A stretch of 64,000 nucleotides of DNA from Streptomyces sp. NBC_00377 (GTDB taxonomy: Bacteria > Actinomycetota > Actinomycetes > Streptomycetales > Streptomycetaceae): positions 6,696,001 to 6,760,000 of the forward strand of contig NZ_CP107958.1 in the NCBI RefSeq assembly GCF_036075115.1. The letters run 5' to 3'. A model generated the notes under the pieces. That model was not told where the DNA came from and searched no databases. It worked only from the letters and a program-made list of their open reading frames with translations. Made by a program: the position numbers and the translations under genes. This document shows positions 33,776 through 41,740 of this stretch, piece by piece; positions within the stretch are counted from its first letter, which is position 1, and every line of letters starts with the position of its first letter.

Positions 33776-34288
33776 ATGAGCGAAGAGCGCCCCACGCCCG
33801 ACGCCGCCGGGGAGCCCGCCGGGACAGCAGGCTTCGACGAGCAGCCCCGCGCGACCGACGCCGACGCCTGGGCCACCGCCGCCGCGGAGGACCTGGCGGC
33901 GGAGAAGGCCCGCCGCCGCGTCCGGGACGACCGGCCCCCGGGCTCGGCCGCCGAGGAACTGCGCAAGCTCGTCGACGCCGTCGGCGACAAGCTGTCCTCG
34001 ATCCAGTCCCCGCTGCTGGGGGCGGTCGCCGGACCCGCCGCCCAGCAGGTGGTCCGGCAGGTCGTCCAGCAGGCCAAGGCCGCCGTGGAGCCCGTCATCG
34101 AGCGCAACCCGGACGTCTTCGACCACCTCGCGGCAGCCGGCACCGAACTGCTCGCCGCCTACCGCTCCGCCGTCCAGACCCAGGAACGACGCTGGACGGC
34201 CGGGGCGAACGACCCGGGCGCCACCCCCCGCGACCCGGGCCGCGACGGCGACGACACCGGTCCCGGCCAGCGCATCGACTTGGACTGA
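33776..34288 (+). CDS. DUF5304-type protein of unknown function
   Basis: A 170-residue Ala/Glu/Pro-rich protein. The ends look disordered and the centre (about 60-135) is helical and amphipathic (KLVDAVGDKLSSI, QQVVRQVVQQAKAAVEPV). I recall it as an actinobacterial domain of unknown function; Rv2183c lies at the same place in mycobacteria. CAGGAG precedes the ATG. A partner role for the preceding ArsA-like protein is inferred from conserved order. Confidence 0.78.
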   Translation: MSEERPTPDAAGEPAGTAGFDEQPRATDADAWATAAAEDLAAEKARRRVRDDRPPGSAAEELRKLVDAVGDKLSSIQSPLLGAVAGPAAQQVVRQVVQQAKAAVEPVIERNPDVFDHLAAAGTELLAAYRSAVQTQERRWTAGANDPGATPRDPGRDGDDTGPGQRIDLD

Positions 34289-34354
34289 AGCTCTCGGGGG
34301 GCAGGGCCTCGGGTACGGTTGCCGTAGCGGGGCTCGACCGAAACTGAGGGATTC

Positions 34355-35308
34355 ATGGGACTCACCATCGGCGTCGACATCGGCGGCACGAAGATCGCGG
34401 CCGGCGTGGTCGATGAGGAAGGCAACATCCTGTCGACCCACCAGGTGCCGACCCCGGGCACGCCCGAGGCCATCGTGGACGCCATCGCCGCCGCCGTCGA
34501 CGGCGCGCGTGTGGGGCACGACATCGTCGGTGTGGGCATCGGCGCCGCCGGCTACGTCAACCGGCAGCGCTCCACGGTGTACTTCGCGCCCAACATCGAC
34601 TGGCGCCAGGAGCCGCTGAAGGACGAGGTCGAGGCCCGCGTGGGTCTCCCGGTCGTGGTGGAGAACGACGCCAACGCCGCCGCGTGGGGCGAGTACAAGT
34701 TCGGCGCCGGCAAGGGCCACCGCAACGTCATCTGCATCACACTCGGCACCGGCCTCGGCGGCGGCATCATCATCGGCAACAAGCTGCGCCGCGGTCACTT
34801 CGGGGTGGCCGCCGAGTTCGGCCACATCCGCATGGTGCCGGACGGTCTGCTGTGCGGCTGCGGCTCGCAGGGCTGCTGGGAGCAGTACGCCTCGGGACGC
34901 GCCCTGGTGCGCTACGCCAAGCAGCGCGCCAACGCCACCCCGGAGAACGCCGAGATCCTGCTCGGCCTGGGCGACGGCAGCCCCGACGGCATCGAGGGCA
35001 AGCACATCTCCATGGCCGCCCGGCAGGGCGACCCGGTCGCGGTCGACTCCTACCGCGAGCTGGCCCGCTGGGCCGGCGCGGGTCTCGCCGACCTCGCCTC
35101 CCTCTTCGACCCCTCCGCCTTCATCGTCGGCGGCGGTCTCTCCGACGAGGGCGAGCTGGTCCTCGACCCGATCCGCAAGTCCTACAAGCGCTGGCTGGTC
35201 GGCGGCAACTGGCGCCCGGTGGCCGACGTCATCGCGGCCCAGCTGGGCAACAAGGCGGGCCTGGTGGGGGCGGCGGACCTGGCGAGAGAGCCCGACCCGA
35301 TCATGTAG
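34355..35308 (+). CDS. glkA: ROK-family glucokinase GlkA
   Basis: A 317-aa kinase that phosphorylates glucose with ATP. The phosphate motif VDIGGTKIAAGVVD, the sugar motif VENDANAAAWGE, and the ROK zinc cluster GCGSQGCWEQYASG with its cysteines are intact. Length and sequence closely match S. coelicolor GlkA (SCO2126), which also takes part in carbon catabolite repression. GAGGGA precedes the ATG. A pfk gene lies 5.4 kb downstream on the same strand. Confidence 0.95.
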   Translation: MGLTIGVDIGGTKIAAGVVDEEGNILSTHQVPTPGTPEAIVDAIAAAVDGARVGHDIVGVGIGAAGYVNRQRSTVYFAPNIDWRQEPLKDEVEARVGLPVVVENDANAAAWGEYKFGAGKGHRNVICITLGTGLGGGIIIGNKLRRGHFGVAAEFGHIRMVPDGLLCGCGSQGCWEQYASGRALVRYAKQRANATPENAEILLGLGDGSPDGIEGKHISMAARQGDPVAVDSYRELARWAGAGLADLASLFDPSAFIVGGGLSDEGELVLDPIRKSYKRWLVGGNWRPVADVIAAQLGNKAGLVGAADLAREPDPIM

Positions 35309-35364
35309 TCGCGCGGCATGCCGTAGCGCATGCCGTCCGGCCTGTCGTACCGCACATCTGCGTC

Positions 35365-35399
35365 AACGCGGGGGCTGCTCGCGGCCCCCGTTCGCTTTT
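35365..35399 (+). terminator. Terminator after glkA
   Basis: AACG-c-GGGGC pairs with GCCCC-CGTT (one bulge), followed by CGCTTTT. Confidence 0.6.
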
Positions 35400-35423
35400 C
35401 CGGACGTACGGGACGGGACGGCG

Positions 35424-35429
35424 TATCTT
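35424..35429 (+). promoter_or_regulatory. -10 box TATCTT for leaderless EEP gene
   Basis: TATCTT ends seven bases before ATG 35437. Confidence 0.5.
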
Positions 35430-35436
35430 GATCGCT

Positions 35437-36207
35437 ATGCCGACGACCTCGCTGCCGACGACCTCGCCGCTTCCCGACTCCCGCACCGAGCCCGACGGTT
35501 CGGCCGTCCTCCGGGTCCTCAGCTACAACATCCGCTCCATGCGGGACGACACCGACGCCCTCGCCCGGGTCATCACGGCCTGCGCGCCCGACCTGGTCCT
35601 CGTCCAGGAAGCCCCGATCTTCTTCCGCTGGCGCAAGAAGCTCGCCCGGCTCGCGGCCGCCTCGGGTCAGGTGATCCTCACCGGTGGGGGCACGGCGGCG
35701 GGACCCGCCGTCCTGTGCTCGCTGCGGGCGACCGTCGAACGCACCGAGGACGTCCTGCTGCCGCTCACCCCCGGCCAGTTCCGCAGGGGACTCGCGACCG
35801 CCGTGGTCCGCTTCGCGGGCGCCCGGCTGGGTGTGGCCGCCTGCCACCTCGGCCTGACCGCCACCGAGCGCTACGAACAGGCGGGGATGCTGCTCGACCG
35901 GCTCGCCGGGATGGGCGTCACGCACGCGATCGCGGGCGGCGACATCAACGAGCCCCCCGGCGGACGCACCTTCAGCCGTCTGACCTCGGTACTCCAGGAC
36001 TGCCGCACCACCGCGCCCTGGGGCGCCGAGCACACCTTCCCCGCCGGCGCTCCGGACCGCCGCATCGACGGCATCTTCGTGACGAAGGGCGTGGAGGTGC
36101 TGGGCTGCGGCGTGCCGGTCGGGCTTCCCGGAGTGACCGACGCCGATCTGCGCGCGGCCACCGATCACCTGCCCGTACTGGCCGCGGTGCGCGTGCCCGC
36201 AGCCTGA
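35437..36207 (+). CDS. Endonuclease/exonuclease/phosphatase (EEP) family protein
   Basis: A 256-aa EEP-fold hydrolase. Metal and catalytic motifs are visible: LSYNIRSM, LVQEAP (metal Glu), GGDINEPPGG (GDxN), and TDHLPVLAAV (catalytic His near the C-terminus). Substrates in the family range from DNA to phospholipids and inositol phosphates, so the exact reaction is open. Start 35437 lies seven bases after TATCTT. The long frame running upstream through glkA is a shadow. Confidence 0.82.
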   Translation: MPTTSLPTTSPLPDSRTEPDGSAVLRVLSYNIRSMRDDTDALARVITACAPDLVLVQEAPIFFRWRKKLARLAAASGQVILTGGGTAAGPAVLCSLRATVERTEDVLLPLTPGQFRRGLATAVVRFAGARLGVAACHLGLTATERYEQAGMLLDRLAGMGVTHAIAGGDINEPPGGRTFSRLTSVLQDCRTTAPWGAEHTFPAGAPDRRIDGIFVTKGVEVLGCGVPVGLPGVTDADLRAATDHLPVLAAVRVPAA

Positions 36208-36256
36208 ACCCCGCCCGTCGGACGGGGCCGGGCGCGACGGCCCGGAGGCCCGTGCG

Positions 36257-36895
36257 TCAGACGACCGCTCCCCGCCCCGGGTCCCCGTCCTCCTCGTCGT
36301 CGGTGCGCATCCGCATCACCAGCGTGGCGAAACCGCCGAGGAAGCCGCCGATGCCGACGGTCGACAGCCACCACGTCATCTCCCAGCCCAGCAGGACCGC
36401 GAGCAGGAGCAGCAACGGGCCGCCGATCACCCCGAGCCAGGCGAACTTGGCCGTGGTGTCGGCGTCGGGCAGCGGGGGCGGCTCCGGCGGGACGAAGTGA
36501 CCCTCGTCGTCCGCGTCGAAGTCGTCCTCCGCCGGCTCGGGCGCCGTGTGGTCGCGGGGGCCGACACCGGGCGCGAAGGCGATCGAGCTGCCCAGCGGCT
36601 TGGCCGGTTTCTTCTCCTCGCCGGGATCCCGCGCGGGCTCCTCGGCGGACGGTGTCCCCGACTCGTCGTCGTTCGGCTCGACCTCGAGCAGCGCCAGGTC
36701 CTCGACCGACTTGAACGGCTTGGAGCCCGGCGGGTCGGCCGGCTCCTCGCCGTACCCCGCGACGATCGCCGCCCACGCGGCGTCCTCGTCGAAGGGCACG
36801 CTCTGCTCCTCCGGCTCGCGGCCCTCCAGACCCCCCGCGCCGTCCCGCTCGTCCCGGTTCTCCCGGTCCTCACGGTCGGAGTCGTGCTCAGCCAC
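36257..36895 (-). CDS. Acidic protein with two C-terminal membrane helices, unknown function
   Basis: A 212-residue protein with about 150 residues of Glu/Asp/Pro-rich disordered cytoplasmic sequence followed by two transmembrane helices (about 150-195). No domain recognised. The GTG start overlaps the end of the alpha/beta hydrolase gene by eight bases, so the two are translationally coupled. Confidence 0.78.
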   Translation of the reverse strand: MAEHDSDREDRENRDERDGAGGLEGREPEEQSVPFDEDAAWAAIVAGYGEEPADPPGSKPFKSVEDLALLEVEPNDDESGTPSAEEPARDPGEEKKPAKPLGSSIAFAPGVGPRDHTAPEPAEDDFDADDEGHFVPPEPPPLPDADTTAKFAWLGVIGGPLLLLLAVLLGWEMTWWLSTVGIGGFLGGFATLVMRMRTDDEEDGDPGRGAVV

Positions 36896-37667
36896 CTACG
36901 GCCGTCCCTTCCTTGCCGACACTGGGCGCGATCCGGGCGATGAACGCGTAGCTCTCCTCGAAGATCCGGTCCGCATCGTGGTCCAACGTTGCCACGTGGT
37001 AGCTCTGTTCCAGCAGGATCTCGGTCACGTCCGTCGAGGACACCCGGCCGAGGATCCGGGCCGGGTCGGCCGGCGGCACGACATGGTCCTGGACGCTGTG
37101 CAGAAGCAGCAGCGGCTGGGTGACCTGCGGCAGCTCGCCGTCGACAAGCCGGAGGAAGGTCCGCAGGGAGTGCGCCGAGTGCAGCGGTACCCGGTCGTAC
37201 CCGCTCTCCAGCACACCCGCCCTCGCGATGTCGCTGGTGATGCCCTTCGTGGTCCTGACGAGGTGGCGGGCCACCGGAAGGGCGTACGCGGACAGGCCGT
37301 GCACCTTGTTCGCCGGGTTGACGACGATGACGCCCTCCACTCCCTCACCGTGCTTCGCGGCGAGCCGCAGGGCCAGCGCGCCGCCCATGGAAAGACCGGC
37401 CACGAACACCCGCGCGCAGCGGTCGCGCAGCGTGCGCAGCTCGCGGTCCACCTCCGCGTACCAGTCCTGCCAGCCGGTCGGCGCCATGTCCGTCCAGTGG
37501 GTGCCGTGGCCCGGCAGCAGCGGAAGGGAGACGGTCAGACCCTGCCCGGCCAGGTACCGGGCCCACGGGCGCAGCGACTGCGGGGAACCGGTGAAGCCGT
37601 GACAGAGGAGCACCCCGACCTCTCCGCCCTCGTGGCGGTACGGCTCGGCTCCAGGAAGGACCGGCAC
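36888..37667 (-). CDS. Alpha/beta hydrolase (carboxylesterase/lipase-like)
   Basis: A 259-aa serine hydrolase: oxyanion region LLCHGFTGSPQSL, nucleophile elbow GLSMGG (Ser), acid in VQDHVVPP and His in SYHVATLDHD. It resembles monoacylglycerol lipase or esterase. The GTG start at 37667 has AGGAG seven bases upstream; the longer frame antisense to plsC is rejected. It is divergent from plsC, suggesting glycerolipid turnover. Confidence 0.87.
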   Translation of the reverse strand: MPVLPGAEPYRHEGGEVGVLLCHGFTGSPQSLRPWARYLAGQGLTVSLPLLPGHGTHWTDMAPTGWQDWYAEVDRELRTLRDRCARVFVAGLSMGGALALRLAAKHGEGVEGVIVVNPANKVHGLSAYALPVARHLVRTTKGITSDIARAGVLESGYDRVPLHSAHSLRTFLRLVDGELPQVTQPLLLLHSVQDHVVPPADPARILGRVSSTDVTEILLEQSYHVATLDHDADRIFEESYAFIARIAPSVGKEGTAVGG

Positions 37668-37811
37668 CTTCGGTCTCCTGTCTTCGTCTGTTCTTCGTGG
37701 GAGGGACGTGTGCTTCACCGTACGCGACCGCACTGACACCGACCAGGGTCGTCGGATCCTTTGCGGCCACTCCGGGTTAAGGTCTGAGCGACACAAACAG
37801 GAGGCACTCGC

Positions 37812-38585
37812 TTGTTGTACGGCGCGATGAAGGTCGCTATCGGGGGACCGCTGAAGGTCACCTTCAGGCCCTGGGTGGAAGGCCTCGAGAACATTCCCGC
37901 CGAGGGCCCCGCGATCCTGGCGAGCAACCACCTGTCCTTCTCGGACTCGTTCTTCCTGCCCGCGGTCCTCGACCGCAAGGTCACCTTCATCGCGAAGGCC
38001 GAGTACTTCACGACGCCCGGGGTGAAGGGCCGGCTGACGGCCGCCTTCTTCAAGGGCGTCGGCCAGCTCCCGGTGGACCGCTCCGGCGGCCGCGGGGCCG
38101 GCGAGGCCGCGGTCCGCAGCGGCATCGAGGTACTGGAGCGGGGCGAGCTGTTCGGCATCTACCCGGAGGGCACGCGCTCGCCCGACGGCCGGCTCTACCG
38201 CGGGAAACCGGGCGGCCTCGCGCGCGTGGCGCTCGCCACCGGCGCTCCGGTGATCCCGGTCGCGATGATCGACACCGAGAAGATCCAGCCGCCGGGGAAG
38301 GTCCTGCCGAAGGTCATGCGGCCCGGCATCCGCATCGGCGAACCGCTGGACTTCGCCCGGTACCAGGGCATGGAACACGACCGCTTCGTGCTGCGCGCCC
38401 TGACCGACGAGGTCATGTACGAGATCATGAAGCTCTCCGGCCAGGAGTACGTCGACATGTACGCGACCGCCGCCAAGCGGCAGATCGCGGAGGCGGCGAA
38501 GGCCGAGAAGGAAGCGGAGAGGTCCGCGAAGGCGGCGCTCGCGCAGGCCGAGAAGGACCGGACGAAGAAGGACCCGGACCAGTAG
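37812..38585 (+). CDS. 1-acyl-sn-glycerol-3-phosphate acyltransferase (PlsC)
   Basis: A 257-aa membrane-associated enzyme that makes phosphatidic acid. The HX4D motif (NHLSFSD, near residue 43), the EGTRSPDG motif and the C-terminal charged tail are visible. Rv2182c is the mycobacterial counterpart at this place. The start is a TTG with a perfect AGGAGG seven bases upstream. Together with FadD15-like, PimB-like and SRPBCC genes it supports an envelope-lipid theme. Confidence 0.9.
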   Translation: MLYGAMKVAIGGPLKVTFRPWVEGLENIPAEGPAILASNHLSFSDSFFLPAVLDRKVTFIAKAEYFTTPGVKGRLTAAFFKGVGQLPVDRSGGRGAGEAAVRSGIEVLERGELFGIYPEGTRSPDGRLYRGKPGGLARVALATGAPVIPVAMIDTEKIQPPGKVLPKVMRPGIRIGEPLDFARYQGMEHDRFVLRALTDEVMYEIMKLSGQEYVDMYATAAKRQIAEAAKAEKEAERSAKAALAQAEKDRTKKDPDQ

Positions 38586-38637
38586 TCGCGGGTCGGTGGT
38601 CGGGGGCCAGTGGTCGGGGCCGGGGGGCGGGGAACGG

Positions 38638-39870
38638 ATGGCCGGACGCGAGAGAGTCATCAGGATGTCGGTCGAGCTGCCGCTGTGGCGTGCGCTCGCC
38701 GGTTACCGGGTGCTCACGATGCTCTACGCGGTGGGGTTCTTCGCCACCGCCTACGACGGGTTCGCCCGGCCCTGGGTCGCGGTCGCCTACTACTGCGTCC
38801 TGTTCGTGTGGACGGTGGCCACGCTGCCCAAGGTCGCGAACGCGGCGAGCTGCACCAAGCGCTTCCTCGCCGCCGACCTCACCGTGGCGCTCACCGGGAT
38901 CATGCTCACGACCGTCGCGGACGCACCCGAACGCATCCAGTCGGGCGGCCCGACGCTGCCGTCGATATGGACCGCCGGTTCGGTCCTGGCGTTCGCCATC
39001 AAGGGCGGCTGGCGCTGGGCGGCCTTCGCGTCCACGGCTGTCGCGGTCGTCAACCTGGTCGAGCGCGGAACCCCGGCCCGCGACACCGTCCACAACGTGA
39101 TCCTCGTCTGGGTCGCCTCCATCGCCATCGGCTACGTCGTCGAGGTCGCCCGCGCCTCCGAGCGCACCCTCGCCCGCGCGCTGGAGATCGAGGCCGCCAC
39201 CCGGGAGCGGGAGCGGCTCGCCCGGGACATCCACGACGGGGTGCTCCAGGTGCTGGCGATGGTGCAGCGGCGCGGCGCGGTCATCGGAGGCGAGGCGGCC
39301 GAACTGGGCCGCATGGCGGGGGAGCAGGAGGTCGCGCTGCGCACCCTGGTGGCCGGCGGTCTCGTGCCCGTCTCCCGGGTGTCGCAGGACGTGGCCGAGG
39401 GCGCCGTCGTGCGGGTGGTGGAGGAGCCCGCGCAGGAGACGGGTCCGGTCGACCTGCGCTCGCTGCTGGCCCCCTTCGCCGCCGCCCGGGTCAACCTCGC
39501 CGAGCCGGGCGCCCCGGTCCTGCTGCCCGGGCCCGCCGCGAAGGAGCTGGCCGCGGCGGTCGGGGCGGCCCTGGACAATGTGCACCGGCACGCCGGGGCG
39601 GACGCCCGGGCCTGGATCCTGGTCGAGGACGAGCCCGACGAGGTGGTCGTCACCGTGCGGGACGACGGGCCCGGCATCGCCGAGGGGCGGCTCGCGCAGG
39701 CGGAGGGCGAAGGACGGCTCGGGGTCGCGCAGTCGATCCGGGGCCGGCTGCGCGACCTCGGCGGCAGCGCCGAGCTGATCTCCACCCCGGGGCAGGGCAC
39801 CGAGGTGGAGCTGACGGTGCCGAAGCAGAAGGCGGAGAAGAACGTGCGGCGGGGGAAGGCGGGACAGTGA
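38638..39870 (+). CDS. macS: MacS-family sensor histidine kinase
   Basis: A 410-aa NarL-type sensor. About six transmembrane helices (residues 20-170) are followed by a HisKA_3 dimerisation segment with the phospho-acceptor His in DIHDGVLQ, then a HATPase domain: ALDNVHRHAG (N box), VRDDGPGI and GQGTEVEL. S. coelicolor MacS (a kinase linked to antibiotic and morphology control) has this architecture. The start is uncertain: ATG 38638 is used, ATG 38665 is possible. Its stop overlaps the start of its regulator. Confidence 0.88.
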   Translation: MAGRERVIRMSVELPLWRALAGYRVLTMLYAVGFFATAYDGFARPWVAVAYYCVLFVWTVATLPKVANAASCTKRFLAADLTVALTGIMLTTVADAPERIQSGGPTLPSIWTAGSVLAFAIKGGWRWAAFASTAVAVVNLVERGTPARDTVHNVILVWVASIAIGYVVEVARASERTLARALEIEAATRERERLARDIHDGVLQVLAMVQRRGAVIGGEAAELGRMAGEQEVALRTLVAGGLVPVSRVSQDVAEGAVVRVVEEPAQETGPVDLRSLLAPFAAARVNLAEPGAPVLLPGPAAKELAAAVGAALDNVHRHAGADARAWILVEDEPDEVVVTVRDDGPGIAEGRLAQAEGEGRLGVAQSIRGRLRDLGGSAELISTPGQGTEVELTVPKQKAEKNVRRGKAGQ

Positions 39871-40550
39871 TGAGCAGGCGACAGGATCCGATCAGGGTCA
39901 TGGTGGTCGACGACCACCCCATGTGGCGCGACGCGGTCGCCCGGGACCTGGCCGAGGCCGGTCTCGAGGTGGTCGCCACGGCGGGCGACGGCGAACAGGC
40001 CGTACGCCGGGCCAGGGCCACCACGCCCGACGTGCTGGTGCTGGACCTGAACCTGCCGGCCAAGCCCGGCGTCCAGGTCTGCAAGGAGGTCGTCGCCGCG
40101 AACCCGGCCCTGCGGGTCCTGGTGCTGTCCGCGAGCGGTGAGCACGCCGACGTGCTGGAGGCGGTGAAGTCCGGCGCGACCGGCTACCTGCTGAAGTCGG
40201 CGTCCACGGAGGAACTGCTGGACGCGGTGCGCTCCACGGCCGTCGGCGACCCGGTGTTCACCCCCGGCCTGGCCGGACTGGTCCTCGGCGAGTACCGCCG
40301 GCTGGCCTCCGATCCCGGCCCCGCCGCCGGCGGCGGCGACGAGCCGAACGCGCCGCGGCTGACCGACCGGGAGACCGAGGTGCTGCGTCTGGTCGCCAAG
40401 GGCCTGAGCTACAAGCAGATCGCCGAACGCCTGGTCATCTCCCACCGCACGGTCCAGAACCACGTCCAGAACACCCTCGGCAAGCTCCAGCTGCACAACA
40501 GGGTGGAACTGGTCCGGTACGCGATAGAGCGCGGCCTCGACGACGAGTGA
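39870..40550 (+). CDS. macR: LuxR/NarL-type response regulator (MacR-like)
   Basis: A 226-aa regulator: receiver domain with acidic VVDDHPMW and the phospho-acceptor Asp in VLVLDLNLP, the switch Ser in LSASGE and Lys in LLKSAS; then a LuxR helix-turn-helix (LTDRETEVLRLVAKG ... SHRTVQNHVQNTL). The TGATG overlap with macS ensures paired expression. Promoters it controls are not visible here. Confidence 0.92.
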   Translation: MSRRQDPIRVMVVDDHPMWRDAVARDLAEAGLEVVATAGDGEQAVRRARATTPDVLVLDLNLPAKPGVQVCKEVVAANPALRVLVLSASGEHADVLEAVKSGATGYLLKSASTEELLDAVRSTAVGDPVFTPGLAGLVLGEYRRLASDPGPAAGGGDEPNAPRLTDRETEVLRLVAKGLSYKQIAERLVISHRTVQNHVQNTLGKLQLHNRVELVRYAIERGLDDE

Positions 40551-40667
40551 CGCGGCGGCCAACCACCGGCTTATCCACCGGAATTGAACCCGTCGGGCCA
40601 TATCTGTGTGACCTGGATCACCATTACCGTGACCTTCGTCGGCCAACCGCGGCGAAGGGACACTTCC

Positions 40668-41696
40668 ATGCGCGTCGGAGTACTGACCGGAGGCGGGGAC
40701 TGCCCCGGCCTGAACGCCGTCATCCGGGCGGTCGTCCGCAAGGGCGTCCAGGAGTACGGCCATGACTTCGTCGGGTTCCGGGACGGCTGGCGGGGTCCCC
40801 TGGAAGGGAGGTCCATCCGCCTCGACATCCCCGCCGTACGCGGCATCCTGCCCCGCGGCGGCACGATCCTCGGCTCCTCGCGGACCAACCCCCTCAAGGA
40901 AGAGGACGGCATCCGCCGCATCAAGGACACCCTCGCCCGGCAGCGGGTCGAGGCCCTGATCACCATCGGCGGCGAGGACACCCTCGGGGTCGCCGCCCGC
41001 CTCAGCGACGAGTACCGGGTGCCCTGTGTCGGCGTGCCGAAGACCATAGACAACGACCTGTCCGCCACCGACTACACCTTCGGCTTCGACACCGCCGTGG
41101 GCATCGCGACCGAGGCCATCGACCGGCTGCACACCACCGCCGAGTCGCACATGCGGGTCCTGGTCGTCGAGGTGATGGGCCGTCACGCGGGCTGGATCGC
41201 CCTGCACTCGGGCCTGGCCGGCGGCGCCAACGTCATCCTCATCCCCGAGCAGCGCTTCGACATCGAGCAGGTCTGTGCCTGGGTGACCTCCCGTTTCCGG
41301 GCCTCGTACGCGCCGATCGTGGTGGTCGCCGAGGGCGCCATGCCCAGGGACGGCGACGTGGTGCTGAAGGACGGCTCGCTGGACTCCTTCGGACACGTCC
41401 GGCTGTCCGGCGTCGGCGAGTGGCTCGCCAAGGAGATCGAGCGGCGGACGGGGAAGGAGGCCCGTACGACGGTCCTCGGCCATGTGCAGCGAGGCGGCAC
41501 CCCGAGCGCCTTCGACCGCTGGCTCGCCACCCGCTTCGGCCTGCACGCCATCGACGCCGTCCACGAGGGCGACTACGGCACGATGGTCGCCCTGCGCGGC
41601 ACGGACATCGTCCGGGTACCGATCGCCGAGGCCACCGCCAGACTGAAGACGGTGGACCCGGCGCTGTACTCGGAGGTCGGGGTGTTCTTCGGCTGA
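40668..41696 (+). CDS. pfkA: 6-phosphofructokinase (group III type)
   Basis: A 342-aa PFK that phosphorylates fructose 6-phosphate. Motifs TGGGDCPGLNA, GGEDTLGVA, KTIDNDLSATDY and MGRHAGWIA are present. At the positions equivalent to E. coli 104 and 124 it has Asp (GGED) and Lys (PKTIDND), residues associated with pyrophosphate-dependent PFKs, although streptomycete relatives have been described as ATP-dependent. The start at 40668 has AAGGGA upstream; the frame from 40584 is too long. Confidence 0.9.
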   Translation: MRVGVLTGGGDCPGLNAVIRAVVRKGVQEYGHDFVGFRDGWRGPLEGRSIRLDIPAVRGILPRGGTILGSSRTNPLKEEDGIRRIKDTLARQRVEALITIGGEDTLGVAARLSDEYRVPCVGVPKTIDNDLSATDYTFGFDTAVGIATEAIDRLHTTAESHMRVLVVEVMGRHAGWIALHSGLAGGANVILIPEQRFDIEQVCAWVTSRFRASYAPIVVVAEGAMPRDGDVVLKDGSLDSFGHVRLSGVGEWLAKEIERRTGKEARTTVLGHVQRGGTPSAFDRWLATRFGLHAIDAVHEGDYGTMVALRGTDIVRVPIAEATARLKTVDPALYSEVGVFFG

Positions 41697-41709
41697 CGGA
41701 CGCCGACGG

Positions 41710-41726
41710 GCCGGCGCCCCGCCGGC
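41710..41726. terminator. Short GC hairpin between pfkA and trpEG
   Basis: GCCGGC arms (41710-41715 and 41721-41726) around GCCCC, lying between converging genes. Confidence 0.35.
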
Positions 41727-41740
41727 GGCTCGGCGGACCG

